Source: Lacicoccus qingdaonensis (GTDB lineage Bacteria; Bacillota; Bacilli; Staphylococcales; Salinicoccaceae). Taken from it: a stretch of 64,000 nt of DNA. Every line of letters begins with the position of its first letter. Position 1 is the stretch's first letter. The translations under genes were made by a program, and so were the position numbers. Under the pieces are notes generated by a model that saw only the letters and a list, made by a program, of their open reading frames with translations, ran no database searches and had not been told where the DNA came from. The stretch covers positions 1 through 64,000 of the forward strand of contig NZ_FNFY01000002.1 of assembly GCF_900101075.1 (NCBI RefSeq), given 5' to 3'. Shown here one piece after another: positions 57,150 through 64,000 of the stretch.

Positions 57150-57748
57150 TCATTGTTCCCCCTTTCTAGTGTTGTAAAAGAATATAGGAGGGGCATATGC
57201 TCTTTAGCATATGCTTTTAAGTCATTACTTATATATATAGGGTGAATAGCAAACTCTTTATCATTCATTTTCTCAAGGATTTTTGCTTCTCTAAAAAAAA
57301 GCGTCATCGCACTAATTAATCTTTTAATTGTAACGGTGCGCCATGTGTCTACTCTTTCACTTATGCTTGCTTTAGCTTCAAAAAAATAAAAGAAATCATT
57401 AGTGTATAAAACTTCATTGGTTTCATATTTATATAAAAGTACTTCATAATAAAACTCGAGAGGTAACTGATACACTTTGAGAAATGAGTATAGTGTCAGA
57501 GCCTTCTTATCATCATCACTTGCTGCGATAAAATGCTTCTTTATTTTATCATCAAACATTTCCGCTCTTTTATAAACCATATTGAAACGATTCTTAACAC
57601 TAACAGGGCTCCTAAGTTGGAAAAGATTACTTTCTGTAACTGTATCCAATGCTTCTTTTCGTGTTTTGCCTTCCAACATCAGTTCAGTTACTACGCCTAT
57701 CTCTTGCTCTGCCCATTTCTCTTTAGTAAAACTTGCTGAATACGCCAT
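57146..57748 (-). CDS. brxA: BrxA (DUF1819)
   Basis: 200 aa of the DUF1819/BrxA family, a small NusB-like helical DNA-binding protein. Seen: LMLEGKTRKEALDTVTE near residue 28, KNRFNMVYKRAEMF near 52 and LPLEFYYEVLLYKY near 95. First clear gene of the BREX operon; AGGAG is about 10 bases before the ATG. The operon promoter is not obvious: the 50 bases upstream of brxA are AT-rich. Confidence 0.92.
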   Translation of the reverse strand: MAYSASFTKEKWAEQEIGVVTELMLEGKTRKEALDTVTESNLFQLRSPVSVKNRFNMVYKRAEMFDDKIKKHFIAASDDDKKALTLYSFLKVYQLPLEFYYEVLLYKYETNEVLYTNDFFYFFEAKASISERVDTWRTVTIKRLISAMTLFFREAKILEKMNDKEFAIHPIYISNDLKAYAKEHMPLLYSFTTLERGNNE

Positions 57749-57799
57749 TAATGTTCTTCTCCTGACTTATTAGCTTACATATGATGTATTGATAATCTG

Positions 57800-58237
57800 C
57801 TAAACTACTTCAAGACGCTGCCTACACAGCTGTCTAAGTATTGTTGTGTACGTACAATTCTTTATAAACTGCGAAGTATTAGCTGTATATGGTCTCTCAA
57901 TCAACTCGACCAAGCTTTTCTCTTCAATCTCATCAGTCCAGTACTGATTATTCACATATTTAATAGACTCTGCCAAGTCACGTTGCGCTTTGTGAAACAG
58001 CTTAACCTTCACTTTTCCACCTCTACTTTTCTCATACCTTATTTTCATTTTATAGATTTTTTTTAAATCTTCAATAGTAAGCTGGGTGGCAGTGTTCATA
58101 CGGATGCGATGATAAAACACATCGTACACAATGTGGAGTGGTTTCATACTGGAGACAAGAATATAAGAGAATACGAAATTAAACTGAAGTATCCCCCCCA
58201 AGGCACTAAGATGACTCGTTTTTTTACTGGACTCCAA
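57800..58237 (-). CDS. unrecognised protein upstream of brxA
   Basis: I do not recognise this 145-aa frame. The last 100 residues (from MNTATQLTIEDLKKIYKMK) look like a real protein: basic, with IRYEKSRGGKVKVKLFHKAQ and a tail ILRQLCRQRLEVV. The first 45 residues (LGGILQFNFVFSYILV) are probably not natural, and a start at MNTATQ (about 58100) or MKPLHI is more likely. It runs with the BREX operon, ends 51 bases before brxA, and may be the surviving C-terminal half of a gene cut at the boundary of the island. Confidence 0.45.
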   Translation of the reverse strand: MESSKKTSHLSALGGILQFNFVFSYILVSSMKPLHIVYDVFYHRIRMNTATQLTIEDLKKIYKMKIRYEKSRGGKVKVKLFHKAQRDLAESIKYVNNQYWTDEIEEKSLVELIERPYTANTSQFIKNCTYTTILRQLCRQRLEVV

Positions 58238-58320
58238 TTGAGTATCACCGAACTCCTATTGAAAATCGAAGTATCCGAACTAGCGAATGGATGGTTTTTT
58301 ACCGAAAAATAATCATTTAT

Positions 58321-58800
58321 TTAGGATTGTACACCTAGATTATATACACATAATATTATATTTAAATACAGTAAATTAAACTTTGTCGGCACCCCCAACA
58401 ATTGGTCAATTCCCCAGACATGGACTTGTTCATTAGTGAAGTAATCTTCATCTGTTCCGGGTTCAACCAGCTTTGGTGTCACTTCTATCAATGACGCTTC
58501 GTAATCCCCCACCGACAGAATGGATGACACCTTCGAAAGCAGATCAACATCCAGCTTTGAAACTCCACTTTGTAATGCTCTGCTGACTTCTCTTGGTGAA
58601 ACACCCTGGTTTGCACCATCCAACCGTTCAAAGAAAAATTCACATGTACCACATATGTTCCCTATAAGAAATGCTTTTTCCCCTTCTATCGTGAGATATC
58701 TATCCCATTCAGCCCAATGGCCGCTGCCTGCTGTTTCAAATCCCAGTATCGAAGCCGAATCTTTTATTGACCAGCTTTTCGTATCTATTAATCTATTCAA
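58321..58800 (-). pseudogene. unrecognised protein, probably 3'-truncated
   Basis: A 159-aa frame, GGTGGTG before a TTG start at 58800. Residues 1-137 look like a folded domain (SASILGFETAGSGHWAEWDRY, then NICGTCEFFFERLDGAN, with two Cys). The last 23 residues after LLGVPTK (FNLLYLNIILCVYNLG) are hydrophobic and out of character, which suggests the gene was cut and reads into foreign sequence. I cannot name the family. Same strand as the BREX operon. Confidence 0.45.
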
Positions 58801-58864
58801 AAAAGCACCACCAATCTAAATTTCTCTTTCACAGCAATCTTCCACCATACTTCTTACAAATTTC

Positions 58865-58960
58865 TTATAAGTCATCCAGACTGCCAATTAAAATCTTCTC
58901 CTGACCTGTCAGTCCCGGACCATAATAGAGGAACTTACCTGAATTCGTCATTATTGGTCT
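58865..58960 (-). pseudogene. possible C-terminal gene fragment
   Basis: A short frame reading RPIMTNSGKFLYYGPGLTGQ then EKILIGSLDDL and a TAA at 58865. The composition is protein-like but the fragment is only about 31 residues and I do not recognise it. The rest of 58801-59111 shows no gene. Confidence 0.25.
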
Positions 58961-59111
58961 CACTTTTGATTCCTAAGAGTTGTTTTTCATAATAGCAAGA
59001 TTTTTCTCTCGGTACTCGAAATTGTTTATTCCATCAAAATTATTATATCAATATTTCCACTCCCTGGACCAGTTGCCATGTCAAAACGCATGACTATATG
59101 ATATCCATTGA

Positions 59112-59139
59112 AAAAGAGGCTGCAGAAGCAGCCTCTTTT
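59112..59139. terminator. bidirectional intrinsic terminator
   Basis: Perfect 12-base stem AAAAGAGGCTGC (59112-59123) and GCAGCCTCTTTT (59128-59139). It would end transcription of the substrate-binding gene remnant on the minus strand. Confidence 0.85.
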
Positions 59140-59204
59140 AATAGAACTATTGTAAATAACACGTATCTTTTGAATGAAAGCAGACATTTTAATCTCTTTA
59201 TGAT

Positions 59205-59393
59205 CTATTCCAGATCTTTGAGATAAGGGAAGCTGCTCGGGTACTGATAATAACCGTCGAGATCCGAATTGATGCCTGTCAGTAATGTCGTATGGAACAC
59301 CGGTATCAGCGGTTGTTCATCGATGATTATCTGCTGTGCATCATGGTACATCTGAAGCCGTGTCTCTTCATCCATACCATACTCCCACAGAGT
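59205..59393 (-). pseudogene. ABC peptide-binding protein, C-terminal remnant
   Basis: Too short for standard gene finders: about 61 residues ending at a TAG (59205-59207). It reads LWEYGMDEETRLQMYHDAQQ, then IIDEQPLIPVFHTTLLTG and DGYYQYPSSFPYLKDLE, the typical last 60 residues of an SBP_bac_5 (oligopeptide or nickel) binding protein. A stop codon in frame at 59394-59396 and the absent head show truncation. The gene lost its first 90 percent or so. Confidence 0.8.
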
Positions 59394-59470
59394 TTATCCA
59401 TTAAAACTCCCGGGCTTACAGATCTTATGGTTTATAAGATGGCAAAATAATTCCTTAAATTCATCAGTTA

Positions 59471-59500
59471 TTGTTATCATTGTGATAATGAAACTATAAT
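59471..59500 (+). promoter_or_regulatory. SDR promoter with internal palindrome
   Basis: TTGTTA (59471-59476), 18 bases, TATAAT (59495-59500). The perfect dyad TTATCA-TTG-TGATAA (59474-59488) overlaps the -35 and spacer, where a repressor would block polymerase. Confidence 0.65.
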
Positions 59501-59516
59501 AATAAGAGGTGTACAT

Positions 59517-60263
59517 ATGCCAGACTTAAACAACCAGATTGTGCTTGTCACAGGCGCGAACCGTGGTCAGGGCAAAGCGATTGCTGAACATCTCGCATCA
59601 TCCGGCGCCATGGTCGGCATTGGCGCCCGTGATTACGATGATGCAGCAGAAACGTCCGATATCATAGGTGAAGATCATGCTTTTCCTGTCCAATTGGATG
59701 TGACCAAAGAAAGTGACTGGAAGTCAGCTGTGGATAAAATCATCAATCAGTTTGGACGCATTGATGTATTGGTGAATAATGCCGGTGTTTTTAAGAGAAA
59801 ATCATTCAGCGAGACGTCGCTCGAGGATTACCAGCAATTGATCAATGTGAATCAGTTAGGTGTATTTATGGGAATGCAGGCCGTCATCCCCCACATGGAA
59901 AAACAGCGGAAAGGTTCCATCATCAACAATGTTTCCATTTCATCATTCGCACCGATCAGCAGATCGTCTGCGTATGCCGCGACCAAATCAGCCGTCGTTG
60001 CCATGTCCAAAGCTGCTGCGGTTGAATTGGGCCAGCATGGTATCCGTGTAAATATGGTGCATCCGGGTGCAATCGATACAGGTATGATGCCCGACAATGA
60101 AGACACTCTTTCTTACTACGATTCCGTGCCGCTCGGCCGTATCGGCAAGCCGGTGGACATTGCCAAAGCGGTGGCATTTCTCGCTTCTGATGACAGTGAT
60201 TACTGTACAGGTGCAGAAATTGTCGTGGACGGCGGGATGACGCTCGGCACTGATGATGAATGA
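59517..60263 (+). CDS. SDR family oxidoreductase
   Basis: Classical short-chain dehydrogenase of 248 aa. Cofactor motif TGANRGQGKAIA near residue 13, NNAG near 88, catalytic Ser in VSISSF and YAATKSA (Tyr/Lys) near 153, and a C-terminal TGAEIVVDGGMTLG. Likely NAD(P)-dependent alcohol/ketone oxidoreductase such as a 3-oxoacyl or sugar-alcohol type; no specificity visible. AGAGGTG before the ATG. Monocistronic, own promoter and terminator. Confidence 0.92.
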   Translation: MPDLNNQIVLVTGANRGQGKAIAEHLASSGAMVGIGARDYDDAAETSDIIGEDHAFPVQLDVTKESDWKSAVDKIINQFGRIDVLVNNAGVFKRKSFSETSLEDYQQLINVNQLGVFMGMQAVIPHMEKQRKGSIINNVSISSFAPISRSSAYAATKSAVVAMSKAAAVELGQHGIRVNMVHPGAIDTGMMPDNEDTLSYYDSVPLGRIGKPVDIAKAVAFLASDDSDYCTGAEIVVDGGMTLGTDDE

Positions 60264-60293
60264 AAAATTCCTTACAGAGTATGAAGAGAGACA

Positions 60294-60334
60294 AAAAGTG
60301 CCTGCACAGCATAAAAGCTGATGCAGGCACTTTT
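60294..60334 (+). terminator. SDR terminator
   Basis: Perfect stem AAAAGTGCCTGCA (60294-60306) with TGCAGGCACTTTT (60322-60334) and C-TTTT after. It is similar in sequence to the terminator at 61069-61101. Confidence 0.85.
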
Positions 60335-60380
60335 CTTTTAAGATATCATATTTTGGTTAAAAACACTCTAAATTCTCCCC

Positions 60381-60661
60381 TTAAAATAGTTCATCATGCG
60401 AACCGGTCCGAGTTAAAACCAATTCCACTAACTGCTCAGCTCGGTTGACTCTATACATCAATAACAAATCACCCTGTATATGGCATTCTCTGAAACCTTT
60501 CCAGTTTCCCTTTAATGCATGATCTCGATATTTTTGCATCAAAGTTTCTGTGTTTTGATCTACAATCAGCTCGACTACATTTTCAAACTCCCTAAGAGGA
60601 TAGTGTTTCTTTTTTAACCGTTTTAAATCACGCCTGCATTGGGGGTCACTCTAATCTTCAT
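60381..60661 (-). pseudogene. yafQ: YafQ-type mRNA interferase, frameshifted
   Basis: A toxin not seen as one open frame. From ATG 60661, MKIRVTP is followed by a frame break; after it the protein reads QCRRDLKRLKKKHYPLREF, then KYRDHALKGNWKGFRECH and VLTRTGSHDELF to a TAA at 60381-60383. That is a full-length YafQ/RelE toxin (RDHALKGNWKG and LTRTGSH are conserved, with the catalytic His near the end). A five-G run at 60641-60645 (C5 on the coding strand) where six would keep frame explains the break. It overlaps the antitoxin stop by 11 bases, as usual. Confidence 0.85.
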
Positions 60662-60899
60662 TGATGTTGTCCATAAGTTCTTTTACAGAGCTGTAGGTTT
60701 CACCTTCCTCATTTAAAATCTCATGTCTGGCTTTTAAACTCTCGAGTGGCTCACCAATCACAAATGGTACTCTGCCTTCCCGGACGCTTTGTGTTAAAAA
60801 CAACTTAATTGCTGTAGACATATCAATCCCCATTTCATTAAACAACTCATTAGCATCTTCTTTGAGCTGGTCATCAATCCTTAAATTCAATCTGCCCAT
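60651..60899 (-). CDS. dinJ: DinJ/RelB family antitoxin
   Basis: 82-aa antitoxin, paired with the YafQ toxin. The ribbon-helix-helix head is GRLNLRIDDQLKEDANELF, then MGIDMSTAIKLFLTQSV, the RelB/DinJ signature; the C-terminal RHEILNEEGETYSSVKELM wraps the toxin. ATG 60899 has GGGGTG 6 bases upstream. If the toxin is dead this is an orphan antitoxin. Confidence 0.9.
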   Translation of the reverse strand: MGRLNLRIDDQLKEDANELFNEMGIDMSTAIKLFLTQSVREGRVPFVIGEPLESLKARHEILNEEGETYSSVKELMDNINED

Positions 60900-61068
60900 C
60901 GCCATCACCCCATTTTTTATATTCTCATTATACCATTAAAAACTCTTTTCGTACATACAACGGGTGTACAAAAAAGTTTTTTACAGAATCACTATTCAAG
61001 AAAATACAACTCATTGTGAATCGGCAATAAGAAGGTGGAACATCCTATATTTGTTTTCCATAAAAAAT

Positions 61069-61101
61069 ACCTGCACAGCTTATATCAGCTGGTACAGGCA
61101 C
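61069..61101 (-). terminator. terminator of the aldolase operon
   Basis: Stem TACCTG..AGCT with AGCT..CAGGCA around 61069-61101; minus-strand tail TTTTTT at 61062-61067. Confidence 0.75.
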
Positions 61102-61111
61102 TTTTCATCCT

Positions 61112-61996
61112 TTAACCATTTAATTTTTCCAGATAGTCCTTGATTTTCTTCTTGAATTCATCAGACGCTTCAGGCAGTGGTGATCTGCTCGGACCGCCCG
61201 GCAGTCCAAGTCCTTCCAGACCTGCTTTTACAGTGCCGGGGATGACTTCTTCTTCAACCAGGTTGTAAAGCGGCTGCAGTTTTTTATTGAGCTCGGTCGC
61301 TTCTTTGATATTATTGTCATTGACAATCAAATCATATAATTTAACGACTTTGTCCGGGGCCAGGTTGTGCACTACTCCGATGGCGCCCACTCCGCCGAGG
61401 GCCAGTGTCGGAACGATGAGGTCTTCAAAGCCGGTAAGCACGTTGAAGTCCGGATTATCTTCAGTCAGTTGAAGTAATTTCGAAGTATGGACACCGTCCG
61501 TCGTGTTTTTGATGCCTGTCACATTTTCAATCCTGCCGATCCGGTCGATGAGTTCAGGTTCGAGCATCACACCGGTCGCATCCGGATAGTTGTATACGAT
61601 AATGCTGATGTCTGTACTTTCTGCGACCTTTTTGTAGTAGTTGTATATATCTTCATCACGTACGACCATATAATACGGATTGATGACAAGAGCACTTTTA
61701 ACACCGACTTCAGCGGCATATTGTGTCAGCTCGATGGTGTCTTCTTCCCTGTGACACCCTGTTCCCGCCATAACAGGAACACGGCCGTCAGTTTTGTCTG
61801 TGACAAATTTAATGACTTCTTTTCTCTCTTCCATAGTCATCAATGAATATTCACCGTTGCTTCCTCCGACCAATACGCCGTGAACACCATTTTCTATGAC
61901 GTGGTTGATCACTTTTTCCAAACCATCATAATCTATCACACCGCCTTCTTTCATCGGTGTTGGTAATGCCGGAATCATACCATAAGGTTTATACAT
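61112..61996 (-). CDS. DHDPS/NAL family aldolase
   Basis: 294-aa class I aldolase/lyase of the dihydrodipicolinate-synthase family. GGSNGEYSLMTMEER near residue 45, Tyr in IVYNYPDATGV near 137, and Schiff-base Lys in GIKNTTDGV near 165. It is next to an aldehyde dehydrogenase (12 bases), so a catabolic lyase such as a KDG- or hydroxyproline-type route is more likely than lysine biosynthesis. ATG 61996 has GGAG 7 bases upstream; the ATG at 62002 is too close to that site. Confidence 0.85.
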   Translation of the reverse strand: MYKPYGMIPALPTPMKEGGVIDYDGLEKVINHVIENGVHGVLVGGSNGEYSLMTMEERKEVIKFVTDKTDGRVPVMAGTGCHREEDTIELTQYAAEVGVKSALVINPYYMVVRDEDIYNYYKKVAESTDISIIVYNYPDATGVMLEPELIDRIGRIENVTGIKNTTDGVHTSKLLQLTEDNPDFNVLTGFEDLIVPTLALGGVGAIGVVHNLAPDKVVKLYDLIVNDNNIKEATELNKKLQPLYNLVEEEVIPGTVKAGLEGLGLPGGPSRSPLPEASDEFKKKIKDYLEKLNG

Positions 61997-62014
61997 GTTC
62001 ATTCTCCTTAAGAT

Positions 62015-63505
62015 TTATTGTTTGATATTGACGTAGACACTTTTTACTTCCGTGTAATTTTGAAGTCCGTATTCCCCGCCCATTTCACGGCCGACACCGG
62101 ATTTCTTGTAACCGCCGAAAGGCATCGTTTCCAGTTCGAGACCGACATCGTTGATCCACACTGTCCCTGCCTGGAGTTTTTTCGTGATATAATGCCCAAG
62201 TTTGATGTTCTGCGTCCACACACTAGCAGCAAGACCATAATCACTGTCATTGGCACGGCTGATTGCCTCTTCAACAGTATCGAACGGCATCACTGCCATG
62301 ACAGGGCCGAAAATCTCTTCTCTTGCAATCGTCATATCGTCTTCTACATCCGCAAAAATTGTCGGTTCGACATAGAATCCTTTATCAAAAGGTGCCGTTC
62401 CGCCGGTGACGAGTCTTGCGCCTTCTTCTTTCCCTTTTTCAATGAAATCCAGCACGGTCTGCTGCTGTTTTTTCGATACAAGCGGTCCCATATCGGTTTC
62501 TTCATCCATGCCCGGACCGAGCCTGATCTTTTCCGCTCTTTCTTTCAGACCCTGGATCACTTCTTCATAAATCTCTCTTTGGACGTAGATTCTTGTGACA
62601 GCACTGCAGTTCTGTCCATGGTTATACATCGTTCCTGACAGGGTGCCGTCAAGTGTTTCTGTTAGATCCGCATCCTTCAGAATGATTCCCGGAGATTTTC
62701 CGCCAAGTTCCAAAGTGACGCTTTTCACCTGTTCTGCTGCCTGTCTCATTACATTTTTCCCAACTTCTGTGGAACCTGTGAACGAAACTTTATCAACACT
62801 CTGATGCTTGATGATTGCCTCACCCGCATCACTGCCAGAACCTGGAACAATATTTACAACACCGACCGGGAAACCGGCTTCCTTAAACAATTTCCCTATA
62901 TATAATAATGACAGCGGTGTTTCCGATGCCGGTTTGATGACAACCGTGCAGCCGACTGCAAGTGCTGAACCGAGTTTCCAGGACGCCATCAGAAGCGGGA
63001 AGTTCCACGGGATGATCTGTCCCACCACACCTACAGGTTCATGTAAAGTGTAGTTCAGATAATCCGGTGAAACTTCAGTCGTCTTCCCCGTAATTTTCGT
63101 CGCAAACCCTGCATAATATTCGAATTGCTGGATTGTACCGTCCACATCGTCGGTCAATGCCGCTTCATATGGTTTTCCATTATCAATGGACTCCAGCTGT
63201 GCAAGCTCTTCACGATTTTCCTTTAAAAGAGATGCGAAATCATTGATCAGCTGCATTCTTGTATGGGCTTCCATATCAGTCCAATCACCATTATCGAAAG
63301 CGTCTCTTGCTGCTTTAACCGCATCATCAACATCATTCGCCCTGCCTTTATAGACTTCTGCAAATTTCTCTTCCGTTGCCGGGTTGATGACATCAAATGT
63401 CTCACCGTCAATAGATTGTTTATACTCCCCGTTTACATAAAGTCCTATCGTTTCCTGTAAAAATTCTTCCACTTTCGGTTTAAGATTTAAAACTCCCGTA
63501 CTCAT
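62015..63505 (-). CDS. NAD(P)-dependent aldehyde dehydrogenase
   Basis: 496-aa ALDH. Catalytic Cys in HNHGQNCSAVTRIYV region near residue 300 (NHGQNCSAVTR), Glu in TLELGGKSPGI near 268, and PWNFPLLMASWKLG near 165; NAD site FTGSTEVGKNV near 240. Oxidises an aldehyde to acid, probably the product of the neighbouring lyase. AGGAGGAATGGAAG before the ATG. First gene of a two-gene operon with the aldolase. Confidence 0.95.
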   Translation of the reverse strand: MSTGVLNLKPKVEEFLQETIGLYVNGEYKQSIDGETFDVINPATEEKFAEVYKGRANDVDDAVKAARDAFDNGDWTDMEAHTRMQLINDFASLLKENREELAQLESIDNGKPYEAALTDDVDGTIQQFEYYAGFATKITGKTTEVSPDYLNYTLHEPVGVVGQIIPWNFPLLMASWKLGSALAVGCTVVIKPASETPLSLLYIGKLFKEAGFPVGVVNIVPGSGSDAGEAIIKHQSVDKVSFTGSTEVGKNVMRQAAEQVKSVTLELGGKSPGIILKDADLTETLDGTLSGTMYNHGQNCSAVTRIYVQREIYEEVIQGLKERAEKIRLGPGMDEETDMGPLVSKKQQQTVLDFIEKGKEEGARLVTGGTAPFDKGFYVEPTIFADVEDDMTIAREEIFGPVMAVMPFDTVEEAISRANDSDYGLAASVWTQNIKLGHYITKKLQAGTVWINDVGLELETMPFGGYKKSGVGREMGGEYGLQNYTEVKSVYVNIKQ

Positions 63506-63616
63506 CTTCCATTCCTCCTCTTAAAAAGAATATTCTGAAATCAGATTATCACCTATAAGAATAAAAGTAAACCTTATTACATTAAAGGGATTGTTTTTAT
63601 TCAATAACTTTATCAT

Positions 63617-64000
63617 TCATTGTCCGATGGTCTTGCCTGTGAATTTTGTTCTCAACCATAGAACCAAAAATGCCAGCGAGATGAAAATACCAATATATCC
63701 AAATATCGGATAGAAAAAGTTGACCAGATCAACGAAACCGACAAAACTTAGAATAAATGCAAGTATCAGCGACACACCGAGCATTACACGATATTTCATC
63801 GAATAAGATTTAGTAAATCGTGTCAGGAACGGATACAGTACTCCAATGACACTGTTGAACATGACACCAACCATGATCACTGTCATCAATATTCTAAGAC
63901 CCGGATGTATTTCATTCGCCATCAGCAGTGTCGGCATGTCCGCCTCGTTTGCAATTTCCAGGTTGGCAATCAGTCCTGCTGTCATCAGCACCAAAAGTGT
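63617..64000 (-). CDS. YkvI-like membrane protein, partial
   Basis: C-terminal 125 residues or more of an APC-superfamily membrane protein, cut by the window edge. ANEIHPGLRILMTVIMVGVM and SVIGVLYPFLTRF, with four hydrophobic helices, resemble Bacillus YkvI. Its start lies outside, so function and substrate are unknown. The 110-base gap to the dehydrogenase holds no gene. Confidence 0.6.
   Translation of the reverse strand, partial: TLLVLMTAGLIANLEIANEADMPTLLMANEIHPGLRILMTVIMVGVMFNSVIGVLYPFLTRFTKSYSMKYRVMLGVSLILAFILSFVGFVDLVNFFYPIFGYIGIFISLAFLVLWLRTKFTGKTIGQ

Noticed and set aside
58230-58281. Two imperfect repeats that could suggest a CRISPR array
   Set aside because: Only two diverged units of different length, no spacer regularity and no cas genes.
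58109-58312. 67-aa plus-strand frame near the BREX edge
   Set aside because: No ribosome site or recognisable motif; overlaps the minus-strand frame and a degenerate repeat.
61112-61996. Lysine-pathway DapA
   Set aside because: Operon with an aldehyde dehydrogenase and no lysine genes; the DHDPS family is broad.

Overview
The window looks like a chromosome segment of a Gram-positive coccus of the Staphylococcaceae; a Salinicoccus or Jeotgalicoccus-like genus is my guess from base composition and gene content, not a proven assignment. Pointers are a lipoteichoic acid synthase, strong AGGAGG-type ribosome sites with many TTG starts, intrinsic terminators after almost every transcription unit, a Bacillales-type sulfate assimilation cluster with built-in siroheme genes, and a TPP-riboswitch thiazole operon. 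No rRNA, tRNA or CRISPR array was seen.

Layout. 1-830: hicAB toxin-antitoxin with an operator-like palindrome. 0.9-14 kb: housekeeping genes: a DHH-CBS-tRNA nucleotidyltransferase fusion, a CPA antiporter, TSUP and MFS transporters, an Rrf2 regulator heading an operon with a frameshifted luciferase-like monooxygenase and a DUF896 protein, a cupin, and the cstA / CC-tailed small protein / ArsA-like ATPase operon. 14-24.4 kb: a NERD-helicase that may be a stand-alone defence gene, an acyltransferase/DUF6320/esterase operon, an exonuclease, a divergent pair of related permeases, and two decayed genes (a gltS-amidohydrolase in-frame fusion and a frameshifted GntR regulator). 24.5-27.1 kb: ltaS and a candidate structured RNA. 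27.2-36.6 kb: a nine-gene sulfate assimilation operon (cysH-cysJ-cysI-cobA-sirB-sirC-TSUP-sat-cysC) that takes sulfate to sulfide and makes its own siroheme. 37.3-41.2 kb: riboswitch-controlled tenI-thiO-thiS-thiG-thiF.

41.3-59.4 kb is the accessory region. It opens with an IS21-family element whose middle is replaced by a truncated IS3-family element. The IS21 remnant is joined to the head of an hsdR gene, which still overlaps the tail of an hsdS gene, and that hsdS tail sits 10 bases from a large BREX-type phage-defence operon: brxA-brxB-brxC-pglX-pglZ followed by a DrmD/BrxHII-like SNF2 helicase where a type 1 BREX would carry brxL. The far side holds two unrecognised, probably broken genes and a substrate-binding-protein remnant. 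The operon is visibly more A+T-rich than its surroundings, and has a perfect hairpin on each side of the methyltransferase gene. It is the most interesting system in the window.

59.5-64 kb: an SDR oxidoreductase with a promoter-embedded palindrome, a dinJ/yafQ toxin-antitoxin pair whose toxin is frameshifted, a DHDPS-family aldolase/lyase with an aldehyde dehydrogenase, and the edge of a YkvI-like membrane protein. Three genes (luciferase-like, GntR, yafQ) each lack exactly one C:G base pair; this is either real decay or a systematic sequencing error and should be checked before any of them is called dead.
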